NCBI GenBank assembly: GCA_003142185.1
Contig: PLOR01000118.1
Location: 1-64,000, forward strand
Reading direction: 5' to 3'
DNA: 64,000 nt
DNA from: Bryobacterales bacterium
GTDB taxonomy: Bacteria > Acidobacteriota > Terriglobia > Bryobacterales > Bryobacteraceae
Part shown: positions 34,915-43,770 of the stretch, piece by piece
Numbering within the stretch: the first letter of the stretch is position 1
How the letters are laid out: each line of letters starts with the position of its first letter
The notes under the pieces: generated by a model
What the model saw: the letters and a program-made list of their open reading frames with translations, nothing else
Databases searched by the model: none
What the model was told of the DNA's origin: nothing
Translations under genes and position numbers: made by a program

Positions 34915-35481
34915 ATGGCGGATCCGTCGCGACCGGAAACGACAGAGCTTCTTCGTGCGTGGGCCGGCGGCGATCGGCAGGCCTTGACCGCGCTGGTGCC
35001 ACGAGTGCACCACGAACTATGCCGCCTGGCCGGCCATTTTCTGCAAAACGAGCGTCCGGGAATGTCGCTGCAGGCGGTGGACCTTGTGCAGGAGGTCTAT
35101 CTGCGCCTCGTCGATGTCGATCAGTTGGATTGGCAGCATCGTGCGCATTTCTTTGCCGTCTCGGCCACCATGATGCGGCGAATCCTGCTGGATCGCGCGC
35201 GCCGGCGTTCTGCGGCGAAGCGCGGGCCGATGCCGGAAGTGATCGATCTGGAGAAGGCCGTCGATCTGTCCTCGAAGCAGTCACGGGAACTCATCGCACT
35301 CGACGAGGCGCTGAATGAACTCGCTGAAATCGACCCCCGGAAGGCGCGCATCGTGGAATTGCGCTTCTTCGCGGGACTCGACGTGAAGGAGGCGGCCGAG
35401 GTTGTCGGCGTTTCCCCCGAAACCGTCATGCGGGACTGGAAGTTGGCCCGCGCCTGGCTCTTAGGGGAATTGAGGCGGTAA
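34915..35481 (+). CDS. ECF-family RNA polymerase sigma factor (TIGR02999-like)
   Basis: A 188-aa sigma factor with region 2 (LCRLAGHFLQNERPGMSLQAVDLVQEVYLRLV...HFFAVSATMMRRILLDRARRR) and region 4 (LDEALNELAEIDPRKARIVELRFFAGLDVKEAAEVVGVSPETVMRDWKLARAWL). The AVDLVQEVYLRL-DRARRR pattern marks the acidobacterial ECF type, which is usually encoded beside large Ser/Thr kinases rather than an anti-sigma factor; the kinase at 30.7-33.9 kb fits. GGAGGGG precedes the ATG. Target promoters cannot be told. Confidence 0.92.
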   Translation: MADPSRPETTELLRAWAGGDRQALTALVPRVHHELCRLAGHFLQNERPGMSLQAVDLVQEVYLRLVDVDQLDWQHRAHFFAVSATMMRRILLDRARRRSAAKRGPMPEVIDLEKAVDLSSKQSRELIALDEALNELAEIDPRKARIVELRFFAGLDVKEAAEVVGVSPETVMRDWKLARAWLLGELRR

Positions 35482-35610
35482 GAGTTCGATCGCAGGTTCA
35501 ATCTAATGTCAGCCGATAAGATCTGGCATATCTGGCATGTGCCAGTGAGACGCCTGTCGAGGTTGGGACGCGCTTCGCCGAATCCGCCAGGAAGGGCGCT
35601 CCAGGCGCCT

Positions 35611-36279
35611 TTACTTAAACCGCAGCGTTATCCGGTTTTCCTTGCTGCCGTAGCGCAGCTCCAGGTCTTTCATTTTTTGCTTTTCCATCGGGAAGCAGAG
35701 CAGGCCGGAGACGGGCTGCTCGGTCTTCTTGCGCGGCAGCATCTTTGCGTCGAGGGCTTTCTCTAATGGGTTGTCCTGCTCATCGGACGTGACATGCACG
35801 GTGGCCTTGTTGGTGTCGACTCCGCCCGAGCCGCCGGTGCCCACTCCGACGCCGTTCGAAGGATACCCCATCGGTCCGCCAACGGGGACGGGCATGCCGC
35901 CGTACGTCGGTCCGGTTTGCAAACCGCCGTCCTGCGGTGTCCCTTTGGCTGGCGTGATGGTCATGATGTTCTTGCCGGCCACCTGACTGGCTTCGTAGGG
36001 CTGGGTGTGCTCGCCGTCCTTGTTGGTCCAAAGCACGAAATCGTCGGGGTCCACGGCGATCTCCTTGCCGTACTTCGGCTCGACTTTAACCTCGGCGACG
36101 AAGAAGTGGCCCTCCAGGTCCGAACCGACCAGTTGCTTGATCTCCTGCGGGTCTATGTACAGGGTCGCGGTCAGGATCAGATCTTCGTTCTCGCCCTTGG
36201 CGGCCGCAGTGGTCTTCTTGGGACCTGCCGCGAGCAGGAAAGCGGAAAGCGGCAACGCGGCGAAAACACGGCGCGTCAT
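35611..36279 (-). CDS. Secreted hypothetical protein with Gly-rich insert
   Basis: A 222-aa exported protein. From ATG 36277-36279 (GGAGG upstream) it has a signal peptide (MTRRVFAALPLSAFLLAAG). An N-terminal strand-rich domain contains LILTATLYIDPQEIKQLVG and HFFVAEVKVEPKYGKEI. A Gly/Pro-rich flexible region follows (GGMPVPVGGPMGYPSNGVGVGTGGSGG), and then a small C-terminal domain with KTEQPVSGLLCFPMEKQKMKDLELRYGSKENRITLRF. Families of this type occur in acidobacteria without a known role. It is divergent from recA. Confidence 0.7.
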   Translation of the reverse strand: MTRRVFAALPLSAFLLAAGPKKTTAAAKGENEDLILTATLYIDPQEIKQLVGSDLEGHFFVAEVKVEPKYGKEIAVDPDDFVLWTNKDGEHTQPYEASQVAGKNIMTITPAKGTPQDGGLQTGPTYGGMPVPVGGPMGYPSNGVGVGTGGSGGVDTNKATVHVTSDEQDNPLEKALDAKMLPRKKTEQPVSGLLCFPMEKQKMKDLELRYGSKENRITLRFK

Positions 36280-36403
36280 GAGGCACCTCCGGTCCAATTA
36301 TACGGCGCGGGAAAACGTCTGAGAACCGGGGCGCGCGAGCGGCACTACCGTCTGTTGGGGCTGCTACAATGAGCATTCACCCCATCCAGGAGCGTCATCC
36401 AAT

Positions 36404-37474
<1,071 letters not shown>

Positions 37475-37507
37475 CTGCGTCGGCTGGTTGGCTCACTCCA
37501 ATTCGAG

Positions 37508-37569
37508 CCACCGATGAACACCGATAAGGCTCTTGGTTTTTATCCGTGTTTGTCTGTGTTCATCCGTGG
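37508..37569. repeat. Imperfect inverted repeat between recA and its paralog
   Basis: CCACCGATGAACACCGATAA (37508-37527) and the segment at 37540-37569 ending TGTTCATCCGTGG are inverted relatives, with the right arm longer by an inserted 10-bp step. The GATGAACAC/GTGTTCATC motif looks like a kind of dispersed intergenic repeat I remember from several soil and planctomycete genomes. The paralog's start follows within 15 bp of the right arm. Confidence 0.6.
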
Positions 37570-37583
37570 CCATGGTTCTTTCG

Positions 37584-38339
37584 ATGACTGAGCGGGAACG
37601 GCAACGCGCGATTCTTCGCAAGCTGGCCCGGCTCGAGGATGGAGTTCTATTCCATCCTGCAACCATCATCCCCACCGGTTTGGCCCGGCTCGACGCGGCG
37701 CTCGGCACAGGCGGCCTGCCGCTGGGAGCCATCGCCGAAATCTTCGGTGCGAGCGGAAGCGGCAAGACCACGCTGGCATTACAAATGGTGCGCCGCGCGC
37801 AATCGAGCGGAGCCGGCGCAGCCTGGATCGATGCCGACCGGACGTTCGATCCGGCCTACGCCGCGAGCTTGGGAGTAGCGCTTGACCGCCTCGTGGTAGT
37901 GATGCCCGAATCGGCCGAGGAGGCCTTCGAGATGGCGGCGAAGCTGGCCGCCTCGCAAGCCGTCAGCCTGTTGATCGTGGACCCGGCTGCGGCGCTGGTT
38001 CCGGCGGTCGAACTGGATGCGGCGATTGGGAGCAGCGGACCGGGACTGCACGGCCGGGTGCTCGCTTCCGGACTGCAAAAACTGGCCGTGGCCGTCGCCA
38101 GGAGCGGCGTCGCTCTGGTATTTCTGAACCAGACGCGCTCCCGGATGGAAGGTGGCGGGGATGCGGACACCAGCGCCGGCGGTCCGTCGCTGAAGCTTTA
38201 CGCCGCAGTGCGCATCGCGCTGGAGCCGGCGGGAACCGGGGCTGTGCGCTTTCGGGTACTTAAAAACAAGGCTGGCCCAGTGTACGGGCGTGGCGAACTG
38301 CGGTGGATTCCCGGTGCTGGCTTCACCGAAACCGCCTAA
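37584..38339 (+). CDS. Short RecA-like paralog
   Basis: A 251-aa RecA relative directly downstream of recA. It keeps Walker A (GASGSGKTT), the equivalent DPAYA strand (WIDADRTFDPAYAASLG), the LLIVDPAAALVP Walker B strand and VFLNQTRSR. It differs from RecA in important ways: the catalytic Glu in DxEH is Asp (DADR), the L2 loop lacks the GNPETT sequence and reads EGGGDADTSAGG, and the C-terminal domain is missing. Without a normal L2 it may not do strand exchange itself; a modulator of RecA or an ImuA-like role is possible. ATG 37584 gives a good N-terminus; 37572 is an alternative. Confidence 0.85.
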   Translation: MTERERQRAILRKLARLEDGVLFHPATIIPTGLARLDAALGTGGLPLGAIAEIFGASGSGKTTLALQMVRRAQSSGAGAAWIDADRTFDPAYAASLGVALDRLVVVMPESAEEAFEMAAKLAASQAVSLLIVDPAAALVPAVELDAAIGSSGPGLHGRVLASGLQKLAVAVARSGVALVFLNQTRSRMEGGGDADTSAGGPSLKLYAAVRIALEPAGTGAVRFRVLKNKAGPVYGRGELRWIPGAGFTETA

Positions 38340-38367
38340 AACGGGCCTTTGAGCACCACATTACGCA

Positions 38368-38393
38368 AAAAACCTCGAAAAATCGGGGTTTTT
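38368..38393. terminator. Bidirectional terminator after the recA paralog
   Basis: AAAAACCTCGA, an AAAA loop and TCGGGGTTTTT form an 11-bp stem with one G-U pair. The A-run on one side and T-run on the other allow termination in both directions. It lies 29 bp after the stop of the RecA-like gene. Confidence 0.85.
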
Positions 38394-38570
38394 GGCGCAA
38401 TTCTTCTTTACATCGCCATGGCGTTCCCTTATGATTGTTATCGATCCGGCTTGGCGTTCGGCAAAAACGTCGGGCCTCGGTAATGTTCGATGGAATGATG
38501 TGGCGCTGCTCGGAAGCCCAAAAGCCCGGCGCGCGGCACATCCAAAAAACGGGAGAATCAAAGGAGAAAT

Positions 38571-38873
38571 ATGGCGACGACAAGATTGACCCAGACGCAA
38601 CTGGTGAAGGCGCTCGCCGCGCACGGTCAGGTCACCAACAAGGTGGCGAAGGACATCCTGGAAGGACTGGCCGCCACGGCAATCAGCGAAGTAAAGAAGA
38701 ATGGCGTTTTCGTGCTGCCCGGTATCGGCCGGTTGGTGCGCGTGGATCGCAAGGCCCGCTTGGGCCGCAACCCGGCTACGGGCGAAACCATCAAGATTCC
38801 GGCCAAGAAGGTCGTGAAGTTCCGCGTGGCCAAGGCCGCCAAGGACTCGATCGTTCCGCCGAAGAAGAAATAG
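38571..38873 (+). CDS. HU-family DNA-binding protein
   Basis: A 100-aa histone-like protein that bends and compacts DNA as a dimer. The family pattern is clear: LTQTQLVKALAAHGQVTNKVAKDILEGLAATAISEVKKNGVFVLPGIGRLVRVDRKARLGRNPATGETIKIPAKKVVKFRVAKAAKD, including the GRNPATGE arm that inserts into the minor groove. The C-terminus is Lys-rich (PPKKK). AAGGAGAAAT precedes the ATG. A terminator follows 28 bp after the stop, so it is a single-gene unit. Confidence 0.95.
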   Translation: MATTRLTQTQLVKALAAHGQVTNKVAKDILEGLAATAISEVKKNGVFVLPGIGRLVRVDRKARLGRNPATGETIKIPAKKVVKFRVAKAAKDSIVPPKKK

Positions 38874-38901
38874 GCAGCGAGTTCTATCCGGAAAAGCAAG
38901 A

Positions 38902-38937
38902 AACCCCGCCGGCTCGGTTGAGCCTGCGGGGTTTTTT
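38902..38937 (+). terminator. Rho-independent terminator after the HU gene
   Basis: AACCCCGCCGGCTC pairs with GAGCCTGCGGGGTT (one mismatch) across a GGTT loop and is followed by a T-run to 38937. It begins 28 bp downstream of the HU stop codon. Confidence 0.9.
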
Positions 38938-39005
38938 GTTGCGTGAAGCGAAACTGGTGGAGCGCGCCGTCCGAGCTTGCCGGCGGCCGCGAGGAAGCCG
39001 GATTG

Positions 39006-39212
39006 CTACTTCGCCTCGATTTTGTCTGGCTCCTTGGGGGATTCGCCGTCCTTCGGTTTGTCTTCCTTCATGGCCGTCCTGAAGTTGCGAATCCCTTCGC
39101 CCAAGCCTTTGCCGAACTCCCCTACCTTCTTGCCGCCGAATAGCACCACGAAGATCGCGGCAAAGAGAAGAAGATGTTCAATTGAAATGCCCGCAGTCAT
39201 TACCGGCTGCAT
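39006..39212 (-). CDS. tatA: Twin-arginine translocase subunit TatA/E
   Basis: A 68-aa inner-membrane protein: one short helix (IEHLLLFAAIFVVLFGG), the LFGGKKVGEFGKGLGEGIRNFR hinge and amphipathic helix, and a charged Lys/Asp/Glu-rich tail. TatA oligomers form the pore for folded twin-arginine substrates, of which this window encodes at least two. ATG at 39210-39212 is chosen because GGAGG lies 6 nt upstream; tatB and tatC are not nearby. The single copy could also be TatE-like. Confidence 0.93.
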   Translation of the reverse strand: MQPVMTAGISIEHLLLFAAIFVVLFGGKKVGEFGKGLGEGIRNFRTAMKEDKPKDGESPKEPDKIEAK

Positions 39213-39297
39213 TTCTGGCCTCCTTTGTTCCACTTAATTGTAGCGGATTCGGGCAAGCGCAACACGAGGTTTGCCTAAGGCAATACGACTGAACTGA

Positions 39298-39660
39298 TTA
39301 GCTGTGATGAGGACCGGAACTGATCCTGACCTCCCCGGGCCGCAAGACTACGAAGGCCCCCGCCAGTTGCAGAGCATGTTCGTTCACCAGCTTCAGAATT
39401 GCGCCGGCGAGCAGGCGCCGCGCGGACGCCGGGAATCGGATCAGGATCACACCGGGTGAATCCATGCGTCCGGCGAATACGTGCCAGCCGAAGTCCTTAT
39501 CTTCGGTCAGGAGTATTCGGTCCTCGGCCAGCGCAAGATCCAGCACCTCTTTGTCCACCGAGCGGTGCTGAAATTCGCTCACAGCCAGCACATCATGACC
39601 GTGAGCGCGGAGGGCCCGAACCGCCGCGAAATCGCAGCATTCATCGGCGAGGAATCGCAT
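39298..39660 (-). CDS. DUF5615 PIN-like toxin
   Basis: A 120-aa PIN-like protein of the DUF5615 family (MRFLADECCDFAAVRALRAHGHDVLAV...LALAEDRILLTEDKDFG). Conserved acidic positions are seen in LADE and LLTEDKDFG. In bacteria such genes pair with DUF433 proteins as presumed toxin-antitoxin modules; here the DUF433 gene lies immediately upstream, 10 bp away. The upstream frame is longer, but ATG 39658-39660 gives the family N-terminus. RNase activity is assumed from the fold, not shown. Confidence 0.82.
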   Translation of the reverse strand: MRFLADECCDFAAVRALRAHGHDVLAVSEFQHRSVDKEVLDLALAEDRILLTEDKDFGWHVFAGRMDSPGVILIRFPASARRLLAGAILKLVNEHALQLAGAFVVLRPGEVRISSGPHHS

Positions 39661-39670
39661 CGGCCGGACT

Positions 39671-39898
39671 TTACTGGGAGCTGAGCGCCGTGACGGTTTC
39701 GTGCGCGATGGTGTCGGCTGCGTAGGCCAGCGCTGCCCGAATGTCATCCGCCGCTAAACGGGGATATGCGTCCAGAAGATCTTCGGTCGTCGCACCCTCA
39801 GCGAGCTTACGCAGCACAAGCTCCACGGGTATCCGCGTTCCGCGAATCACGGGCTTACCCTGCATGACGTCTGCATTGATCTCTACGCGATCGGTCAC
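39671..39898 (-). CDS. DUF433 antitoxin
   Basis: A 75-aa protein with the DUF433 signature INADVMQGKPVIRGTRIPVELVLRKLAEGATTEDLLDAYPRLAADDIRAAL, a small helix-turn-helix-like domain used as antitoxin beside DUF5615 toxins. GTG at 39896-39898 is the favoured start, since GGAG lies 7 nt ahead and VTDRVEIN matches usual N-termini; an upstream TTG is also in frame. It precedes the toxin gene, as is normal for such pairs. Confidence 0.84.
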   Translation of the reverse strand: MTDRVEINADVMQGKPVIRGTRIPVELVLRKLAEGATTEDLLDAYPRLAADDIRAALAYAADTIAHETVTALSSQ

Positions 39899-40029
39899 GG
39901 CCTGACTCCGTATCAATTGTACCAGCAATGTTTCAGACAGTCTCCGGAGAATGGCGACGGTGACCGCCGGTCCGCACGGGCGCCATCGCCGGCCGGTAAG
40001 GCGCTGCGGGATAATACACGCAGGCCTCC

Positions 40030-41769
40030 ATGGACTTCGTCGATCAGCTCAAATCGCAGGTGCGCATCGAAGACGTGGTGGGCGAGTACGTGAAGTTGCG
40101 CAAGTCCGGGCCCAGCCGCTATATGGGACTGTGCCCCTTCCACAACGAAAAGACGCCCTCCTTCACGGTTCACGTGGTGCACCAGTTTTACAAATGCTTC
40201 TCCTGCGGTGCCGGCGGCGACGTGGTCAAGTTCGTCATGGAGAAGGAGGGCCTCAGTTTCTGGGAGGCGCTCAAGCAACTGGCCGAACGTTACGGCATTC
40301 CGCTGCCCAAGCGCTCGCAGTATTCCGACGAAGATTCGCGGCAGCGCGGCTCCGCTTTCGAGATGCACGAAATGGCGCAGGAGGCTTTCCGCGCCAACCT
40401 GGAGAGCGCTGCGGGTGAGACGGCGCGGGCGTACCTGGCGCGGCGCGGCGTGACGCCGGAGACCATCGCGCAGTTCGGCCTGGGGTACGCGGAGCGCTCC
40501 GGCCAGGCGCTGGTCCGCATGTTCGGCAAGCGCAATTTCCCGAGCGCGCAGATGGAGCAATCCGGCCTGGTGGGCAAGCGCGACGACGGCAGTTTCTACG
40601 ACCGCTTCCGCAACCGCCTGATGTTTCCCATCCACAACGAATCGGGGAAAGTCATCGGTTTTGGCGGACGCGCGCTGGCCGCCGACGACACGCCGAAGTA
40701 TCTGAATTCGCCGGAGACGGCGATTTACAAGAAGAGCCAGGTGCTGTACAACCTGCACCGTGCCAAAGAGACCATCCGCAAGCAGGACCGGGTCATCCTG
40801 GTGGAAGGCTACATGGATGCGATCGGGGTCACGGCGGCGGGCGTCGCCAACGTGGTGGCGAGCTGCGGCACGTCGCTGACGGCGCCGCAGGTGCAGGCGA
40901 TGAAGCGGCACTCGGCGCGCATCGCCGTGAACTTCGATCCCGACGCGCCGGGCGCGAACGCCGCCGAACGCTCGATCGGGCTGTTGCTCGAAGAGGGCAT
41001 GCAGGTGCGGATCGTGGAGCTCGATGGCGGCCTCGACCCGGACGAGTATTGCCGGGACCGCGGCGCAGCGGCCTACCAGCAGCGGCTCGACGAGGCCAAG
41101 GGTTACTTCTACTGGCTGGCCGACCGCGCGCGCGCTAAACACGACGTGCGTTCGAGCGAAGGCGTTGTAGCGGTGCTGAACGCGCTGCTGCCGGCGGTGG
41201 AAAAGGTAACCGACCCGTTGCAGCGCAGCGCCATCGCCAACGACCTGGCGTCGTACATTGGCGTGCCGCAAGGGATGGTGCTGGACAGTTTCCGCAAGAC
41301 CGCGGCGAGCCGCCAGGAGAAGCCGATGGAGCGGCCGAAAATCGCGCTACGGCACGACGAGCGGCTACTGCTGAATGCGATTCTGGCCGATGAGGATGTT
41401 GGCAAGGAAATCGTCGGCCAGTTACAGCAATCGGATGCGGTCGCCGGCTTCGCGTCCCGCCGTGTATTTCAGGCGGCGTTGTCGCTGGTGTCCGCGGGCG
41501 GGCGGTTGAGTTTCGAGAATCTGCACGCCCGTCTGGAGGAAGCCGACCAGAATTTGCTCGCCGAAGCGGTGCTTGAGGGCGAGCCGGAAGTTACGCCAGG
41601 CGCGGTGGCGGCGGCGATGGAAAGCATTCGGCGCAGCCAGGAGCGCGGCCTCCGCGACCAGATCAAAGCTCGCATTCGGGAAGCGGAGCGTGGCGGCAAT
41701 TGGGAAGAGGCATTGCGCCTGGCGGCGGAGTTGGAGGGAAGCGATCGGGCGGCGCGCGGCCGCGGTTGA
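40030..41769 (+). CDS. dnaG: DNA primase
   Basis: Synthesises RNA primers for replication. The 579-aa product has the N-terminal zinc-binding domain (C35, H38, C56, C59 in CPFHNEKTPSF and KCFSCGAGGD), the RNA-polymerase domain with RFRNRLMFPIHNESGKVIGFGGRAL, and the TOPRIM fold with VILVEGYMDAIG and NFDPDAPGANAAERS. The second acidic TOPRIM motif reads FDPD instead of the FDGD of E. coli. The C-terminal helicase-binding region follows. rpoD comes next, about 100 bp on: the dnaG-rpoD core of the macromolecular synthesis operon. Confidence 0.96.
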   Translation: MDFVDQLKSQVRIEDVVGEYVKLRKSGPSRYMGLCPFHNEKTPSFTVHVVHQFYKCFSCGAGGDVVKFVMEKEGLSFWEALKQLAERYGIPLPKRSQYSDEDSRQRGSAFEMHEMAQEAFRANLESAAGETARAYLARRGVTPETIAQFGLGYAERSGQALVRMFGKRNFPSAQMEQSGLVGKRDDGSFYDRFRNRLMFPIHNESGKVIGFGGRALAADDTPKYLNSPETAIYKKSQVLYNLHRAKETIRKQDRVILVEGYMDAIGVTAAGVANVVASCGTSLTAPQVQAMKRHSARIAVNFDPDAPGANAAERSIGLLLEEGMQVRIVELDGGLDPDEYCRDRGAAAYQQRLDEAKGYFYWLADRARAKHDVRSSEGVVAVLNALLPAVEKVTDPLQRSAIANDLASYIGVPQGMVLDSFRKTAASRQEKPMERPKIALRHDERLLLNAILADEDVGKEIVGQLQQSDAVAGFASRRVFQAALSLVSAGGRLSFENLHARLEEADQNLLAEAVLEGEPEVTPGAVAAAMESIRRSQERGLRDQIKARIREAERGGNWEEALRLAAELEGSDRAARGRG

Positions 41770-41817
41770 TCGGCTGCGAGTCGGCGAAGGGGCGGCGTAG
41801 GGACGGCGGTTTTTGGG

Positions 41818-41837
41818 GGGCAAGCTAAAGCATGCCC
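41818..41837. repeat. Short hairpin repeat, family B copy 2
   Basis: Exact 20-mer GGGCAAGCTAAAGCATGCCC, identical to those at 5454 and 54700, in the gap between dnaG and rpoD. All three are followed by (T/C)ACC. An open frame starting in this repeat joins rpoD, but a sigma factor is unlikely to begin here. Confidence 0.8.
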
Positions 41838-41869
41838 CACCCAAGGACGTCCGCGCCGTGGGGTACAAT

Positions 41870-43594
41870 GTGTTGGACTCGCTGGAAACGCCGGGAGTGC
41901 GGGGCTCAGTGGCGCTGGACGATAAGTTCGAGGGATTGCAGCGGCTCGTACAGATGGGCAAGGAGAAGGGCTACGTCTTGTACGACGAGGTCAGCGAAGT
42001 TCTGCCCGGAGATATGGGCGTCGGCGCTGAGCTCGAGGACGTTCTGGCCGGCCTCGATGTGGCCGGCATCGAAATCCTGGAAGAGCCCAAGGATTTCGAT
42101 AAAAAGCTGGAAGAGGGCGAGGAGGTCATCGACCTCGAATTGCCCGCCGGCGTCGGCGAGAAGATCAACGACCCGGTGCGCATGTATTTGCGCGAAATGG
42201 GCACTGTCCCGCTGCTCACCCGCGAAGGCGAAGTGGAAATCGCGCGCCGCATCGAGCGCGGGCAGAACACGGTCTTGAAATCGCTGGCGCGCGCGCCGCT
42301 GGCAATTCAGGAAATCATCGGCATGGGCGAAGAGATGGCGCGCGACACGATCTCGGCGCGTGACGTGGTGCAGATCGCCGAACCCATCCTCACCGACGAA
42401 CTGGTGGAGGAAAAGCGCGACGAATTTGTGCGCTCCACCGAGGAAATCGCGCGCCAGTACCGCAAGACCATGCAGTGCAGGCAGAAGTTGCAGGCCACTC
42501 CGCGCGCCTTGAAGCCCAAACAGTATCGCCGCCAATTGTGGGAGTTGGCGCGCCTCATGGTGCGGGTATCGCGCCAGGTGCGGGCGGTCCGCTTGCAAAG
42601 CCCGGTGATCCGCCACCTGATCGATTGCATCCGCGCCGCGGTGGAAGAGATGAAGCCGGTGGAGCGCGAGATCGCCCGCGTGCAGCGGCGGCTCGAGACC
42701 TGGCCCGGAGCCCGCGCCGCGGGAGTGAAGGAACTACGCAAGGAGCAGCGAAGCTTCGCCCAACAATTACAGCAGCTCGAGGAGCAGTACGGGGCGCCGG
42801 CGGCGGAGCTGCGCCGCACCCTCGAGATCATCACCAAGAGCCATCAGGAAGCCGAAGCCGCCAAAAAGGAACTGATCGAAGCCAACCTGCGCCTGGTGGT
42901 CTCGATCGCCAAGCGCTATACCAACCGTGGCCTGCAGTTTCTGGATCTCATCCAGGAAGGCAACATCGGGCTGATGAAAGCGGTGGATAAGTTCGAATAC
43001 CGGCGCGGCTACAAGTTCTCGACCTACGCCACCTGGTGGGTGCGGCAGGCCATCACCCGCGCTATCGCCGATCAGGCGCGCACCATCCGCATTCCGGTGC
43101 ACATGATCGAGACCATCAACAAGCTGATTCGCACCTCGCGCCAGATGGTGCAGGAGCTGGGGCGCGAACCCACCAACGAAGAGCTGGCCAAGCGGCTGCA
43201 ACTGCCGGTGTCGAAAGTCCGCAAAGTGTTGCGCGTGGCGCAGGAGCCGATATCGCTCGAAACGCCGATTGGCGAGGAAGAAGAGTCGCACCTGGGCGAT
43301 TTCATCGTCGATCAGAACGGCATCTCGCCCTCCGATGCCGTGATCAACCTGAATCTGCGCGAGCAGACGGCGCAGGTCCTGAAGACGCTCACGCCGCGCG
43401 AAGAGAAGATCATCAAAATGCGCTTTGGCCTGGAGGACGGCAGCGAGCACACGCTCGAGGAAGTCGGCCAGAATTTCGCCGTGACGCGCGAGCGCATACG
43501 CCAGATCGAAGCCAAAGCTCTGCGAAAACTGCGCCATCCCAGCCGCAGCCACCGCCTGCGCGCCTTCCTCGAAAACGGCACGCGAGGGCTGTAA
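41870..43594 (+). CDS. rpoD: Primary RNA polymerase sigma factor RpoD (sigma-70)
   Basis: The housekeeping sigma factor. From GTG 41870 it is 574 aa. Region 1.1 ([29 protein letters not shown]), region 1.2 ([21 protein letters not shown]), region 2 ([55 protein letters not shown]), region 3 and region 4.2 ([31 protein letters not shown]) are all present. The start is uncertain: the frame is open back into the hairpin repeat, and GTG 41909 also just precedes region 1.1. TACAAT overlaps the chosen start region and might be a -10 element, which would favour 41909. Confidence 0.95.
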   Translation: MLDSLETPGVRGSVALDDKFEGLQRLVQMGKEKGYVLYDEVSEVLPGDMGVGAELEDVLAGLDVAGIEILEEPKDFDKKLEEGEEVIDLELPAGVGEKINDPVRMYLREMGTVPLLTREGEVEIARRIERGQNTVLKSLARAPLAIQEIIGMGEEMARDTISARDVVQIAEPILTDELVEEKRDEFVRSTEEIARQYRKTMQCRQKLQATPRALKPKQYRRQLWELARLMVRVSRQVRAVRLQSPVIRHLIDCIRAAVEEMKPVEREIARVQRRLETWPGARAAGVKELRKEQRSFAQQLQQLEEQYGAPAAELRRTLEIITKSHQEAEAAKKELIEANLRLVVSIAKRYTNRGLQFLDLIQEGNIGLMKAVDKFEYRRGYKFSTYATWWVRQAITRAIADQARTIRIPVHMIETINKLIRTSRQMVQELGREPTNEELAKRLQLPVSKVRKVLRVAQEPISLETPIGEEEESHLGDFIVDQNGISPSDAVINLNLREQTAQVLKTLTPREEKIIKMRFGLEDGSEHTLEEVGQNFAVTRERIRQIEAKALRKLRHPSRSHRLRAFLENGTRGL

Positions 43595-43631
43595 GGGCCT
43601 TTCGGGAAATAACCATGCCAAATCCTGGCGC

Positions 43632-43751
43632 CGACGTGGCGCACGCACTCGTGCGTGCCGTGTCGAGACTCTTCTCGACACCTTTGGGCCCGAGGCGCCA
43701 GGCGTCGGCACGAGTGCCGACGCGGCACGCACGAGTGCGTGCGCCACGTCG
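43632..43751. repeat. Palindromic element, family A copy 2 (120 bp, perfect 29-bp ends)
   Basis: The 29-bp ends at 43632-43660 and 43723-43751 are perfect inverted repeats, and each end is also a hairpin. Internal hairpins are TGTCGAGA-CTCT-TCTCGACA (43661-43680) and GCGTCGGCAC/TGCCGACGC (about 43703-43724). It is the inverted counterpart of the element at 3807-3927. It lies between rpoD and the GH94-like gene, reaching to 19 bp before the latter's start. Confidence 0.88.
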
Positions 43752-43770
43752 GAATGATAGCGAGGGAATT

